A stretch of DNA of 9,182 bases from Syntrophobacterales bacterium. GTDB lineage: Bacteria; Desulfobacterota; Syntrophorhabdia; Syntrophorhabdales; WCHB1-27. Shown piece by piece: positions 1 to 5,824 of the stretch (position 1 is its first letter; each line of letters begins with the position of its first letter). The stretch is from assembly GCA_017881765.1 (NCBI GenBank), contig JADGQN010000169.1, forward strand, positions 1-9,182. The letters run 5' to 3'. Under the pieces are notes generated by a model. That model was not told where the DNA came from. It did no database searches and saw only the letters and a list, made by a program, of their open reading frames with translations. Both the position numbers and the translations under genes were made by a program.

Positions 1-75
1 ATAATGGTTAATGCCCTGAATCAGGGAGCTGGCGCAGTTCCCGACACCGATAACCGCAATTCGGATCTGTTTCAT
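1..75 (-). CDS. ino1: Inositol-3-phosphate synthase, N-terminal fragment (runs off left edge)
   Basis: The 25 codons visible read from an ATG at 75 leftward without a stop and are cut by the window edge. They encode a Rossmann-type NAD-binding start, IRIAVIGVGNCASSLIQG, with the GxGNCASSL signature typical of bacterial myo-inositol-1-phosphate synthases. That enzyme converts glucose-6-phosphate to inositol-3-phosphate in the cytoplasm using bound NAD, for inositol lipids or inositol-derived solutes. Only the dinucleotide-binding strand and loop are visible, so the product rests on this short but distinctive motif. No Shine-Dalgarno sequence precedes the ATG; a promoter is placed so that transcription would begin at the ATG itself. 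The gene diverges from the fructose-bisphosphatase gene. The alternative is another NAD-dependent sugar-phosphate enzyme, which I think less likely. Confidence 0.8.
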   Translation of the reverse strand, partial: MKQIRIAVIGVGNCASSLIQGINHY

Positions 76-81
76 GCTTGT

Positions 82-110
82 AAAGTAGGCCCCTGCGTTA
101 AAAAAGTCAA
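82..110 (-). promoter_or_regulatory. Putative sigma-70-type promoter of the inositol-3-phosphate synthase gene
   Basis: On the minus strand a TTGACT -35 box (110-105) is followed, after exactly 17 bases, by TACTTT (87-82). The -35 matches consensus at 5 of 6 positions. The -10 matches only 3 of 6 but keeps the key first T, second A and last T. Counting seven bases on from the -10 box puts the start point at base 75, the A of the ATG, and there is no ribosome site. This predicts a leaderless transcript. It is inferred from sequence only. Confidence 0.45.
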
Positions 111-165
111 GGGTAACTGTGTGGGACCATAGAAATCCGGTGTCCGGCGGCTGCGTCACAGCTTC

Positions 166-207
166 TGCAACTATGAGGTTGCAAACGGAAATCGTACGGG
201 GTAAAAT
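166..207 (+). promoter_or_regulatory. Putative fbp promoter with overlapping inverted repeat
   Basis: TTGCAA (179-184), a 17-base spacer and TAAAAT (202-207) form a reasonable sigma-70-type promoter reading toward the fructose-bisphosphatase gene. They would give a leader of about 90 bases. A perfect inverted repeat, TGCAAC (166-171) and GTTGCA (178-183) around six bases, covers the -35 box. It could be an operator for a repressor, or chance. The near-direct repeat TACGGGGTAAA / TACGGTAAA (around 195-220) lies over the -10 and start region. A lone TTGACA at 240-245 has no -10 at proper spacing. Confidence 0.4.
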
Positions 208-304
208 TGTATACGGTAAACGTGGGTAGAGTTTCTTCTTTGACATGACGCGTAAGCATGGCCTGAAACATGTATAACCTACCAAAACATCGAAAGGAGA
301 CGCT

Positions 305-1294
305 ATGATCAGATTTGAGCAAACCTTCAACAGCTTTCTTCTGCAGCATCAGGAAAAACACAACCGCACCCATCACTTTCTGATCCTCCTGGACGCGCTC
401 ATCAGCGCAGCGAAACATATTCAGTATTACTATCTCACGGGCGCTCTAAAGGGAAATCTCGGCCAGGCCGGTAGCGTGAACGTGCAGGGCGAGGACGTCA
501 TGCGCATGGATCAGATCGCCCACGAGATCACCATCCATTACCTGAAGGCCTCGGAGCGGGTCATCCATGCAGTCAGCGAAGAAGTGGAAGAGATCGTCCA
601 GATCAATCCTAAAGGAGGGCGCTACTTTGTCTATTTCGACCCGCTCGATGGTTCATCCAACGTCGCTCACGGCTTGCCCGTCGGTTTTCTATTCGGTATC
701 GCCAAACGCAACCTCAACGGCGATGAGGACGGCCACCTGAGGGCCGGGAGAGATTATATCGCCGCCGGTATGTTTGTGATTCCAACCGGTACGTTCACCA
801 TTGGGCTCAAGGATGCGGGCACCTGGCGTTTTCACATGGACGAGACGATGAATTTTGTCAGGCCCACCCGGATGATCCTTCCCGAAGACTCGAAGACCTG
901 GGAATTGTCATTCAACGCGGGCAACCGGCGTACCTTCGCGGAGCCCGTTCATAAATGGATCAGTGAGAATGAAAGTAAGTACGCGTTCAGATACCTCGGC
1001 GCGCTGGCCGGAGATTTTCACAGGATCCTGGCGAACGGCGGTATGTTCATGTACCCGGCAATCATTAACCATCCAAATCCTAAAAAGAACCGCCCCGAAG
1101 GCAAACTCCGCCTCATGTATGAAGCCAACGTGGTCGCCTTCATGTGTCAGGAAGCCGGGGGCACGGCCGTGAACGAAAAGGCAATCCCTATCCTCGACAT
1201 CCAGCCGGAGAAGCACCACCAGCGAACAGCGCTCTACGTGGGCTCAAAGGGATTGGTAGAAGATATCAGCGGGACCTTAAGAACAAAAGCTTGA
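305..1294 (+). CDS. fbp: Class 1 fructose-1,6-bisphosphatase
   Basis: This 329-residue cytoplasmic enzyme removes the 1-phosphate from fructose-1,6-bisphosphate to give fructose-6-phosphate, the committed step of gluconeogenesis. The metal-binding loop DPLDGSSN is at residues 112-119, preceded by the acidic VSEEVEE (90-96) that supplies further metal ligands. YLGALAGDFHRIL (220-232) and GKLRLMYEANVVAF (256-269) match the substrate-binding segments; Lys257 and Glu263 are the expected active-site residues. The last signature is unusual: family members normally have Pro where this protein has Val266, and Leu rather than Met261. Length is normal for the family (about 320-340). The ATG at 305 is preceded by AGGAG (295-299) at good spacing. 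It is monocistronic, diverging from the inositol-phosphate synthase gene and facing the cytochrome gene tail to tail. Confidence 0.95.
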   Translation: MIRFEQTFNSFLLQHQEKHNRTHHFLILLDALISAAKHIQYYYLTGALKGNLGQAGSVNVQGEDVMRMDQIAHEITIHYLKASERVIHAVSEEVEEIVQINPKGGRYFVYFDPLDGSSNVAHGLPVGFLFGIAKRNLNGDEDGHLRAGRDYIAAGMFVIPTGTFTIGLKDAGTWRFHMDETMNFVRPTRMILPEDSKTWELSFNAGNRRTFAEPVHKWISENESKYAFRYLGALAGDFHRILANGGMFMYPAIINHPNPKKNRPEGKLRLMYEANVVAFMCQEAGGTAVNEKAIPILDIQPEKHHQRTALYVGSKGLVEDISGTLRTKA

Positions 1295-1331
1295 GGCTCT
1301 GTTTCGAGAAGGATACCCGCCACATTACCGA

Positions 1332-1373
1332 CGCAGGCGGGGCCGGCACTGTGCAGCGCTGACCCCGCCTGCG
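1332..1373. terminator. Possible bidirectional terminator hairpin between convergent genes
   Basis: CGCAGGCGGGG (1332-1342) and CCCCGCCTGCG (1363-1373) form a perfect 11-bp GC-rich stem around a 20-base loop. It sits 37 bases after the fructose-bisphosphatase stop and 51 bases after the end of the cytochrome gene on the other strand. Neither strand has a run of T after the stem, so it is not a canonical intrinsic terminator. It may stop transcription weakly in both directions or protect mRNA 3' ends. Confidence 0.5.
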
Positions 1374-1424
1374 ACACTACCAGAACTCGTCGCGCTCCGG
1401 TGCTTTTTCTTCCCATCCCCCCTC

Positions 1425-2024
1425 TCACTCCGGGCAGGTGGCCCCCAAATCAGCCCACTCAGTCATGTTCTTCATGAACAAGTCGTGAGACATGGGTACA
1501 GGAGTCCGGCCCGTTCCAGGGTTCCATCCCCAGAGAACGAGGGGCGCTGTCCATACGTGCTCAACCACTTCCTTCGGAGTTCTGTTTCCGTTCCGGGCCG
1601 GGTCCTTGAGCTGGAGGCATAACTCACGGGGCGTCTTATTCTCGAAGATCATCGGCATATCTTCGGGTGGCAGCTGCCAGCCGGGACCACCGGGCGGCAT
1701 ATGTGCTCCGGCCAGATTCGTTGCCTGATGACAGTTGCTGCATTGCATCGCACTTTTCCCCATGCCTCCCGGGCCGCGCTTCACCATCATGGCATGAGGC
1801 CGGCTCTCGTCACCCTGGAGAGGCGCGTCACCCGCCGGGTGGCAGTTGACGCAGCGTGGGTGGGAGAATACCTCTGAGGCAGCGACAAACGCTTTGGCGG
1901 ATGCGGCGCGGTCTTCCGGTGTCTGGGCATAGCATAAGTATGCTACCGCCAGAAGCGTGCAAGAAATCACGATGCCTGCGAGCATGCGTGTTAAGCGTTT
2001 CTGTAGATTACGTTTCTGTTTCAT
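1425..2024 (-). CDS. Dihaem c-type cytochrome subunit of isoquinoline 1-oxidoreductase type
   Basis: This 199-residue exported protein most likely takes electrons from the molybdenum hydroxylase encoded just upstream. Residues 1-33 form a Sec signal: basic start, hydrophobic stretch about 15-30, and probable cleavage after CYA-33. Two haem c attachment sites follow, CVNCH (58-62) and CSNCH (95-99), only 37 residues apart. His77, His108, Met79/80 and Met109 are possible axial ligands. The C-terminal half, with TPRELCLQLKDPARNGNRTP and LVLWGWNPGTGRTPVP, resembles proteins annotated as isoquinoline 1-oxidoreductase subunits in other bacteria. Cys136 and Cys197 might pair as a disulfide. The ATG at 2024 has a strong AGGAGGG (2037-2031). 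It is the last gene of the operon, 43 bases after the large-subunit stop. Haem loading would need a cytochrome c maturation system, which is not in the window. Confidence 0.8.
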   Translation of the reverse strand: MKQKRNLQKRLTRMLAGIVISCTLLAVAYLCYAQTPEDRAASAKAFVAASEVFSHPRCVNCHPAGDAPLQGDESRPHAMMVKRGPGGMGKSAMQCSNCHQATNLAGAHMPPGGPGWQLPPEDMPMIFENKTPRELCLQLKDPARNGNRTPKEVVEHVWTAPLVLWGWNPGTGRTPVPMSHDLFMKNMTEWADLGATCPE

Positions 2025-2067
2025 GACTGTCCCTCCTTCAAGAGGCCGGATACGAGACTCCTGCTGA

Positions 2068-4230
2068 TCAGCTCTTCTTTATGTCCACGACACCGATGGG
2101 CAGGCGCCGGATCCTTTTTCCGGTGGCGGCAAAGATGGCATTGGTCACGGCAGGCGCGATGGGAGGCGTACCCGGCTCGCCGACACCGCCGGGGGCTTCC
2201 GTACTCGGAACAATATACACCTCTATGGCAGGCATCTCATTCATACGCACCACCGGATAGTTATTGAAGTTGCCCTGCTGCACGCGGCCGTTCTGAAACG
2301 TGATGGCACCGTGAAGCGCCGCGGAGAGACCGAAGACGATACCCGACTCCATCTGCGCCTCAATGGTGGCAGGGTTTACCACCCTGCCGCAGTCGATGGC
2401 GCATACGACCCGGTGGACGCGTACTTCCCCCGCCGGGCTCACCGAGACTTCAGCCACCTGGGCTACGAAGCTGCCGAAGGATTCGTGGAGGGCGATGCCG
2501 CGCCCGCGGCCCGGCGGTAGAGGTGTGCCCCATCCGGCCTTTTTTGCGACAAGTTCAAGTATACCGCGATGGCGTGGATGTTTAGCAAGGAGCACCCGAC
2601 GGAATTCATAGGGGTCATTGCCGGCAGCATGCGCCACCTCATCCATGAAACTCTCAACGACAAATCCTGTATGGGAGTGACCGACCGAGCGCCACCATTG
2701 CACCGTTACGCCGGTTCTCGGGCTGTGCAAGTCGACGAGGAGATTTGGAATCTCGTACGGTATGTCCTGCGCCCCTTCGACAGACGCCGCATCTACGTCA
2801 TTTTTTATCATGGCCTGCTCGAACGGGGTGCCCACCATAATCGACTGCCCCGCAATGGTGTGATGCCAGGCAAGGAGCTTCCCGCTCGCATCGAGCCCTG
2901 CGCTGAACCGGTCATACCACATCGGGCGGTAGTAGCCGCCTTTGGTGTCGTCCTCGCGGGTCCAGATCACCTTGACCGGCTTCTTGACTGCTTTAGCGAC
3001 CTGCACTGCCTGGACCACGAAATCCGATTGGGGATTGGCCCGACGTCCGAAACCGCCGCCCAGAAAGGTGGTGTGAAGCTTAACCTGCTCCGGCTTCAGT
3101 CCTGCGACTCGCGCCGCGGCGTTCCGGTCCCCCGTCTGGAACTGGGTGCCTGTCCATATCTCGCATTTGTCGGCCCGCAAGTCGACGAGACAGTTCAGAG
3201 GTTCCATCGTAGCGTGGGCAAGGTAAGGGACCTCGTATTCGGCGCCGAGCTCTTTGGTGGCCGCTGCTGCAGCCTTTTCAGGATCTCCCTCTTTCCTCGC
3301 AATTGCACCGGGGGTTTTGACCAGGCCCGCGTATTCTTTTCGCATCCCTGCCGTCGAAAGAGTGGCCAGGGGCCCTTCATCCCAGACGACGTCGAGCAGA
3401 TCTCTCGCCTTTTTTGCCGACCAGAAGCTATCGGCGACCACGGCCACGCCGGACTCGATCTGCACCACCGCTTTGACGCCCGGAACAGCCTTTGCCTTTT
3501 CACCGTTGAAGCTTTTTACTTTTCCGCCGAATACGGGGGATCGAGCCACGAGCGCAATCAGCATGCCGGGAATTGCAGTGTCGATGCCAAATACGGCCTT
3601 TCCGTCAACCTTCTCCGGCGTATCGAGACGGCGTGTCGGTTTGCCGATGATTTTGAAAGCAGATGGGTCCTTGAGCGAGACCTCCTTTGGCACCGGCATA
3701 GTTGCGGCTTTCCGCGAGAGTTGCCCGTAAGTGAGGCTCTTGCCGCTTGTATGATAGACCACGCCGTTGGCGGCCCGGCAGCTCTCCTTCTTCACGTTCC
3801 ACATGTCGGCTGCAGCGGCAAGCAGCATTTCCCTGGCGGCGGCGCCGACCTTGCGCATCCGCTCCCATTCCGTTGGAACGCTGGTACTGCCTCCGGTCAC
3901 CTGCATGCCGAACACGGTATGGTTGTAAACGGGGTCCACGGGTGCGGCTTCCACCCTGATCTTATCCCAATCACACTCAAGCTCCTCGACGATGAGCATG
4001 GGCAACGATGTATATACCCCCTGCCCCATTTCAGACTTGTTGAGTATCAAGGTCACAACACCGTCAGTGTTGATATGGACAAAAGCAGCCGGCTCAAAGG
4101 GCGCTCCCGGTTGCGCCGCGGCGCTTCCCATGTTCCTCAAGGGCATGCCAAAGCCAAGGGCCAGCCCTCCGCTTACCAGGACACCTGCCTTCAGAAAGTC
4201 TCTACGGCTGACATGAACGATCTCTTTCAT
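2068..4230 (-). CDS. iorB: Molybdopterin-binding large subunit, isoquinoline 1-oxidoreductase (IorB) type, Tat-exported
   Basis: This 720-residue large subunit of a xanthine-dehydrogenase-family hydroxylase binds the Mo cofactor and oxidises an aldehyde or N-heteroaromatic with water as oxygen donor. A Tat signal SRRDFLK is at residues 8-14, with a hydrophobic stretch and probable cleavage after SAAA-39, so it folds with cofactor and works in the periplasm. EMGQGVYTS (around 68), GGGFGRR (391-397) and GVGEPG with the catalytic Glu685 are the expected cofactor and active-site motifs. GHSHTGFVVESFMDE is also typical of the IorB branch. An in-frame ATG at 4302 would add 24 residues, but that lies inside the upstream gene and would bury the Tat motif; I choose 4230, which has AGGAGG six bases upstream. 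Start and upstream stop overlap as ATGA, implying coupled translation. No FAD subunit is present, as in FAD-free IorAB enzymes. The substrate cannot be told. Confidence 0.88.
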   Translation of the reverse strand: MKEIVHVSRRDFLKAGVLVSGGLALGFGMPLRNMGSAAAQPGAPFEPAAFVHINTDGVVTLILNKSEMGQGVYTSLPMLIVEELECDWDKIRVEAAPVDPVYNHTVFGMQVTGGSTSVPTEWERMRKVGAAAREMLLAAAADMWNVKKESCRAANGVVYHTSGKSLTYGQLSRKAATMPVPKEVSLKDPSAFKIIGKPTRRLDTPEKVDGKAVFGIDTAIPGMLIALVARSPVFGGKVKSFNGEKAKAVPGVKAVVQIESGVAVVADSFWSAKKARDLLDVVWDEGPLATLSTAGMRKEYAGLVKTPGAIARKEGDPEKAAAAATKELGAEYEVPYLAHATMEPLNCLVDLRADKCEIWTGTQFQTGDRNAAARVAGLKPEQVKLHTTFLGGGFGRRANPQSDFVVQAVQVAKAVKKPVKVIWTREDDTKGGYYRPMWYDRFSAGLDASGKLLAWHHTIAGQSIMVGTPFEQAMIKNDVDAASVEGAQDIPYEIPNLLVDLHSPRTGVTVQWWRSVGHSHTGFVVESFMDEVAHAAGNDPYEFRRVLLAKHPRHRGILELVAKKAGWGTPLPPGRGRGIALHESFGSFVAQVAEVSVSPAGEVRVHRVVCAIDCGRVVNPATIEAQMESGIVFGLSAALHGAITFQNGRVQQGNFNNYPVVRMNEMPAIEVYIVPSTEAPGGVGEPGTPPIAPAVTNAIFAATGKRIRRLPIGVVDIKKS

Positions 4231-4696
4231 TTCTTTCCTCCTTCGGCCATCATACCTGCCGCCCGGTGGATGGCCCGGCGAATACGCTGATAGGTACCGC
4301 ATCGGCAGATATTTCCCGACATGGCTTCATCGATATCCGCATCAGTCGGTTTCTGATTCTCCGCTAGCAGTGCCGCAGCGGACATGATCTGGCCCGAGTG
4401 GCAGTAACCGCACTGCGGCACGTCGTCGGCGATCCAGGCTCGCTGCACCGGATGGCTGCCATCGGGTGAGAGGCCTTCGATAGTAACGATCTCCTTGCCC
4501 GCGACCGATGAAACAGGTGTGACGCAGGATCGGACAGCCTGTCCGTTCACATGGACCGTACAGGCGCGCACTGCGCCATGCCACAGCCGTATTTTGTACC
4601 CGTCAGACCAATGCTTTCCCGGATTACCCACAGAAGCGGGGTGTCCCGGGGCACCTCCACCTCATACGTTTTCCCATTCACTTTGAGCGAAATCAT
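4227..4696 (-). pseudogene. iorA: [2Fe-2S] small subunit of isoquinoline 1-oxidoreductase (IorA) type, broken by a one-base frameshift
   Basis: Two reading frames together make one normal small subunit of about 156 residues, which carries electrons from the Mo centre to the cytochrome through two [2Fe-2S] clusters. The first frame starts at ATG 4696 behind AAGGAGGT (4708-4701). It reads MISLKVNGKTYEVEV up to GCGMAQC, then shifts into APVRSM and stops at 4547, giving only 49 residues. The second frame carries on from ACTVHVNGQAVRSC to the end. The expected C-G-A-C would read tgc ggc gcc tgt, but the sequence lacks one G at about 4566-4567. With it restored, the clusters are Cys38, 43, 46, 58 (plant-type fold) and Cys96, 99, 131, 133 (helical domain, CGYCHSG and GNICRCG). 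All eight ligands are otherwise present. There is no slippery heptamer for a programmed -1 shift. Either a recent mutation or a sequencing/assembly error is likely. Confidence 0.85.
4237..4242 (-). promoter_or_regulatory. Ribosome binding site that fixes the large-subunit start
   Basis: AGGAGG on the minus strand lies six bases before the ATG at 4230 and inside the last codons of the small-subunit gene. It supports the internal start over the longer frame opening at 4302, and with the ATGA overlap points to translational coupling. Confidence 0.8.
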
Positions 4697-4700
4697 GGGC

Positions 4701-4708
4701 ACCTCCTT
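4701..4708 (-). promoter_or_regulatory. Strong ribosome binding site of the small-subunit gene
   Basis: AAGGAGGT on the minus strand lies four bases before the ATG at 4696. It is nearly fully complementary to the 16S rRNA tail and fixes the start of the first gene of the hydroxylase operon. I found no convincing promoter further upstream; an isolated GATAAT (4810-4805) lacks a partner -35 box. Confidence 0.75.
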
Positions 4709-4769
4709 CTCACGTTCGATGCACTTACTTTCCAAAACTAATCTGGGTCCTGGTTCAAGGGTTGTCCAG

Positions 4770-4778
4770 CCCCCCCCC
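4770..4778 (-). repeat. Homopolymer run of nine G in the leader of the hydroxylase operon
   Basis: Nine C in a row on the plus strand (G on the coding strand) sit 74-82 bases upstream of the small-subunit start. They form part of a G-rich stretch that includes GGGGG at 4784-4788. Such a tract can change length by slippage and could alter promoter spacing or leader structure. It is also a place where sequencing errors collect. No function is shown. Confidence 0.5.
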
Positions 4779-4919
4779 AGGTTCCCCCACCTTACACTTC
4801 TTAAATTATCTGGGGATTGACTTGGGGACGATCCACAGTGTCCACGGGACCTCTGCACGGAGTGTCGACGTGCGGCGGTTGCCGGAAAGCCGGACGATCC
4901 AAATTGTATAGATTTTTAT

Positions 4920-5060
4920 GGAGAGCCTTTGATCACGGCGACGTCTGAGGTAGGCAGCGGCACGACGGTTTACATCTATCTTCCGGCGTATCAAAGTTCA
5001 ACGTCACGGTCTTCTGCTGAAAGCGACGATCAATGGAACGTCACAGGCAACAGCGTTTAG
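4920..5060 (+). pseudogene. Relic of the C-terminus of a sensor histidine kinase
   Basis: On the plus strand one frame reads ITATSEVGSGTTVYIYLPA and then a polar tail rich in Ser, Asp and Asn to a TAG at 5058-5060. This is the end of a HATPase_c domain: the SEVGSGTT stretch matches the G2 box, and the YIYLPA strand closes the fold in PAS-type and hybrid histidine kinases. About 46 codons are left. Upstream the frame stays open but loses similarity just before the Leu-Ile-Thr: where HGG is normally found it reads YGEP. The N, G1 and F boxes, the phospho-accepting His and any start are absent, so it cannot act as a kinase. The tail looks like a linker to a receiver domain, which is also missing. 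It probably marks an old deletion or rearrangement between the two flanking operons. Confidence 0.6.
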
Positions 5061-5085
5061 ACAAATATGAATGGACAAGCCTGAG

Positions 5086-5820
5086 TTACGCCTTTTGTCC
5101 TGATTTGCTTCCCTTTGAAACATTGGTAAGTTCGTGAAAACGGATCGCCATCTCCGGCCCTTTGGCCCCTTCCTCGTCGTGTTTAAAAAACACGAAAGCC
5201 TTCTTCCATTTTTGAGAAACTATTCTTTCCATCCATTGTGAGAGCTCGGCATCCGTATAATCGGGGCGGCGCAGACGCAGGTACCCCCACGGCGCCGTAT
5301 TGATGATCTCGTTCGTCAAACTCTCTTCAGAATCAGCGACGCACAGACTGCACCCCTTTTCACGGAGGAGGTTCAGAATCTCTTCATCGAGCCAGGACGG
5401 GCTGCGGAACTCAAATGCGCAGGACATAGTGCGCGGAATCAGAGCGAGAAACGCTTTCAGCGCCGAGGGGTTTGCATGAAAACTCTTGGGAAACTGAAAA
5501 AGGACCGGCCCCAGTTTCGTGTCCAGAACGGACAGCGCCCTGAAGAGGTACTCGGTTTCCGTTCCCCCATTTTTCAACCGCTTCAAATGCGTTATGACCT
5601 GCGGCGCTTTGAACGCGAAAACAAAATCATCGGGAACCTGCTCCGCCCAGAATGCGAGGACGCTCTCCGTGGGCATGCGATAAAAGGTATTATTGATCTC
5701 TACCGCGCCGAAACGTTCCGAATAGAAGCGAAGCATTTCCTTGGGCGATATTTTTTCAGGATAGAATTGTCCTCTCCATTCCTTGTAGCTATACCCGCTT
5801 GTACCAACATAGATTTTCAT
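5086..5820 (-). CDS. DUF72 (YecE-like) family protein
   Basis: This 244-residue protein is of normal length for the DUF72 family, a TIM-barrel fold whose biochemical role is not established. Motifs along it are GTSGYSYKEWRGQFYP (6-21), VEINNTFYRMP (40-50), LGPVLFQFPKSF (103-114), AFEFRSPSW (135-143), YLRLRRPDY (180-188) and FFKHDEEGAKGPEMA (211-225). There is no signal peptide or membrane segment, so it is cytoplasmic. The ATG at 5820 lies 4 bases after the ligase stop, and its AAGGAG (5833-5828) overlaps the end of that gene. It is therefore the last gene of the end-joining operon and translated with it. The placement suggests a link to DNA repair or nucleic-acid processing, but this is inference from context only. 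The C-terminal 15 residues are polar and probably disordered. Confidence 0.85.
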   Translation of the reverse strand: MKIYVGTSGYSYKEWRGQFYPEKISPKEMLRFYSERFGAVEINNTFYRMPTESVLAFWAEQVPDDFVFAFKAPQVITHLKRLKNGGTETEYLFRALSVLDTKLGPVLFQFPKSFHANPSALKAFLALIPRTMSCAFEFRSPSWLDEEILNLLREKGCSLCVADSEESLTNEIINTAPWGYLRLRRPDYTDAELSQWMERIVSQKWKKAFVFFKHDEEGAKGPEMAIRFHELTNVSKGSKSGQKA

Positions 5821-5824
5821 ATTT

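Larger units (their letters stand above)
4697..5085. other. 389-base gap between the hydroxylase operon and the DUF72 gene
   Basis: This gap must hold the promoter of the leftward hydroxylase operon and the end of the end-joining operon, but neither a clear promoter nor a T-tailed hairpin is visible. It contains the ribosome site at 4701-4708, the G9 run at 4770-4778 and the plus-strand kinase relic at 4920-5060. Short open frames here on either strand have no recognisable product. Confidence 0.6.

Noticed and set aside
240..278. TTGACA (240-245) with TATAAC (273-278) as the FBPase promoter
   Set aside because: The spacing of 27 bases is far outside the usual 16-18; the pair at 179-184 and 202-207 fits better.
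2569..4290. A 573-codon open frame on the plus strand, antisense to the large hydroxylase subunit
   Set aside because: Its translation has no recognisable domain and an odd composition rich in His, Arg, Cys and Pro. It is explained by codon bias of the real gene on the other strand, which carries all family motifs.
4231..4302. Longer N-terminus for the large hydroxylase subunit from an ATG at 4302
   Set aside because: It would add 24 non-conserved residues before the Tat motif and overlap the small-subunit gene; the ATG at 4230 has AGGAGG at ideal spacing.
4547..4580. Programmed -1 ribosomal frameshift in the small subunit
   Set aside because: There is no X-XXY-YYZ slippery heptamer at the junction (cag tgc gcg cct), and this family is not known to need recoding.
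4227..4631. Reading the downstream half of the small subunit as its own gene from an ATG at 4631
   Set aside because: That start lies in the wrong frame of the conserved N-terminal half. The first residues up to ACTVHVNG are out-of-frame product, so this is the second half of a frameshifted gene.
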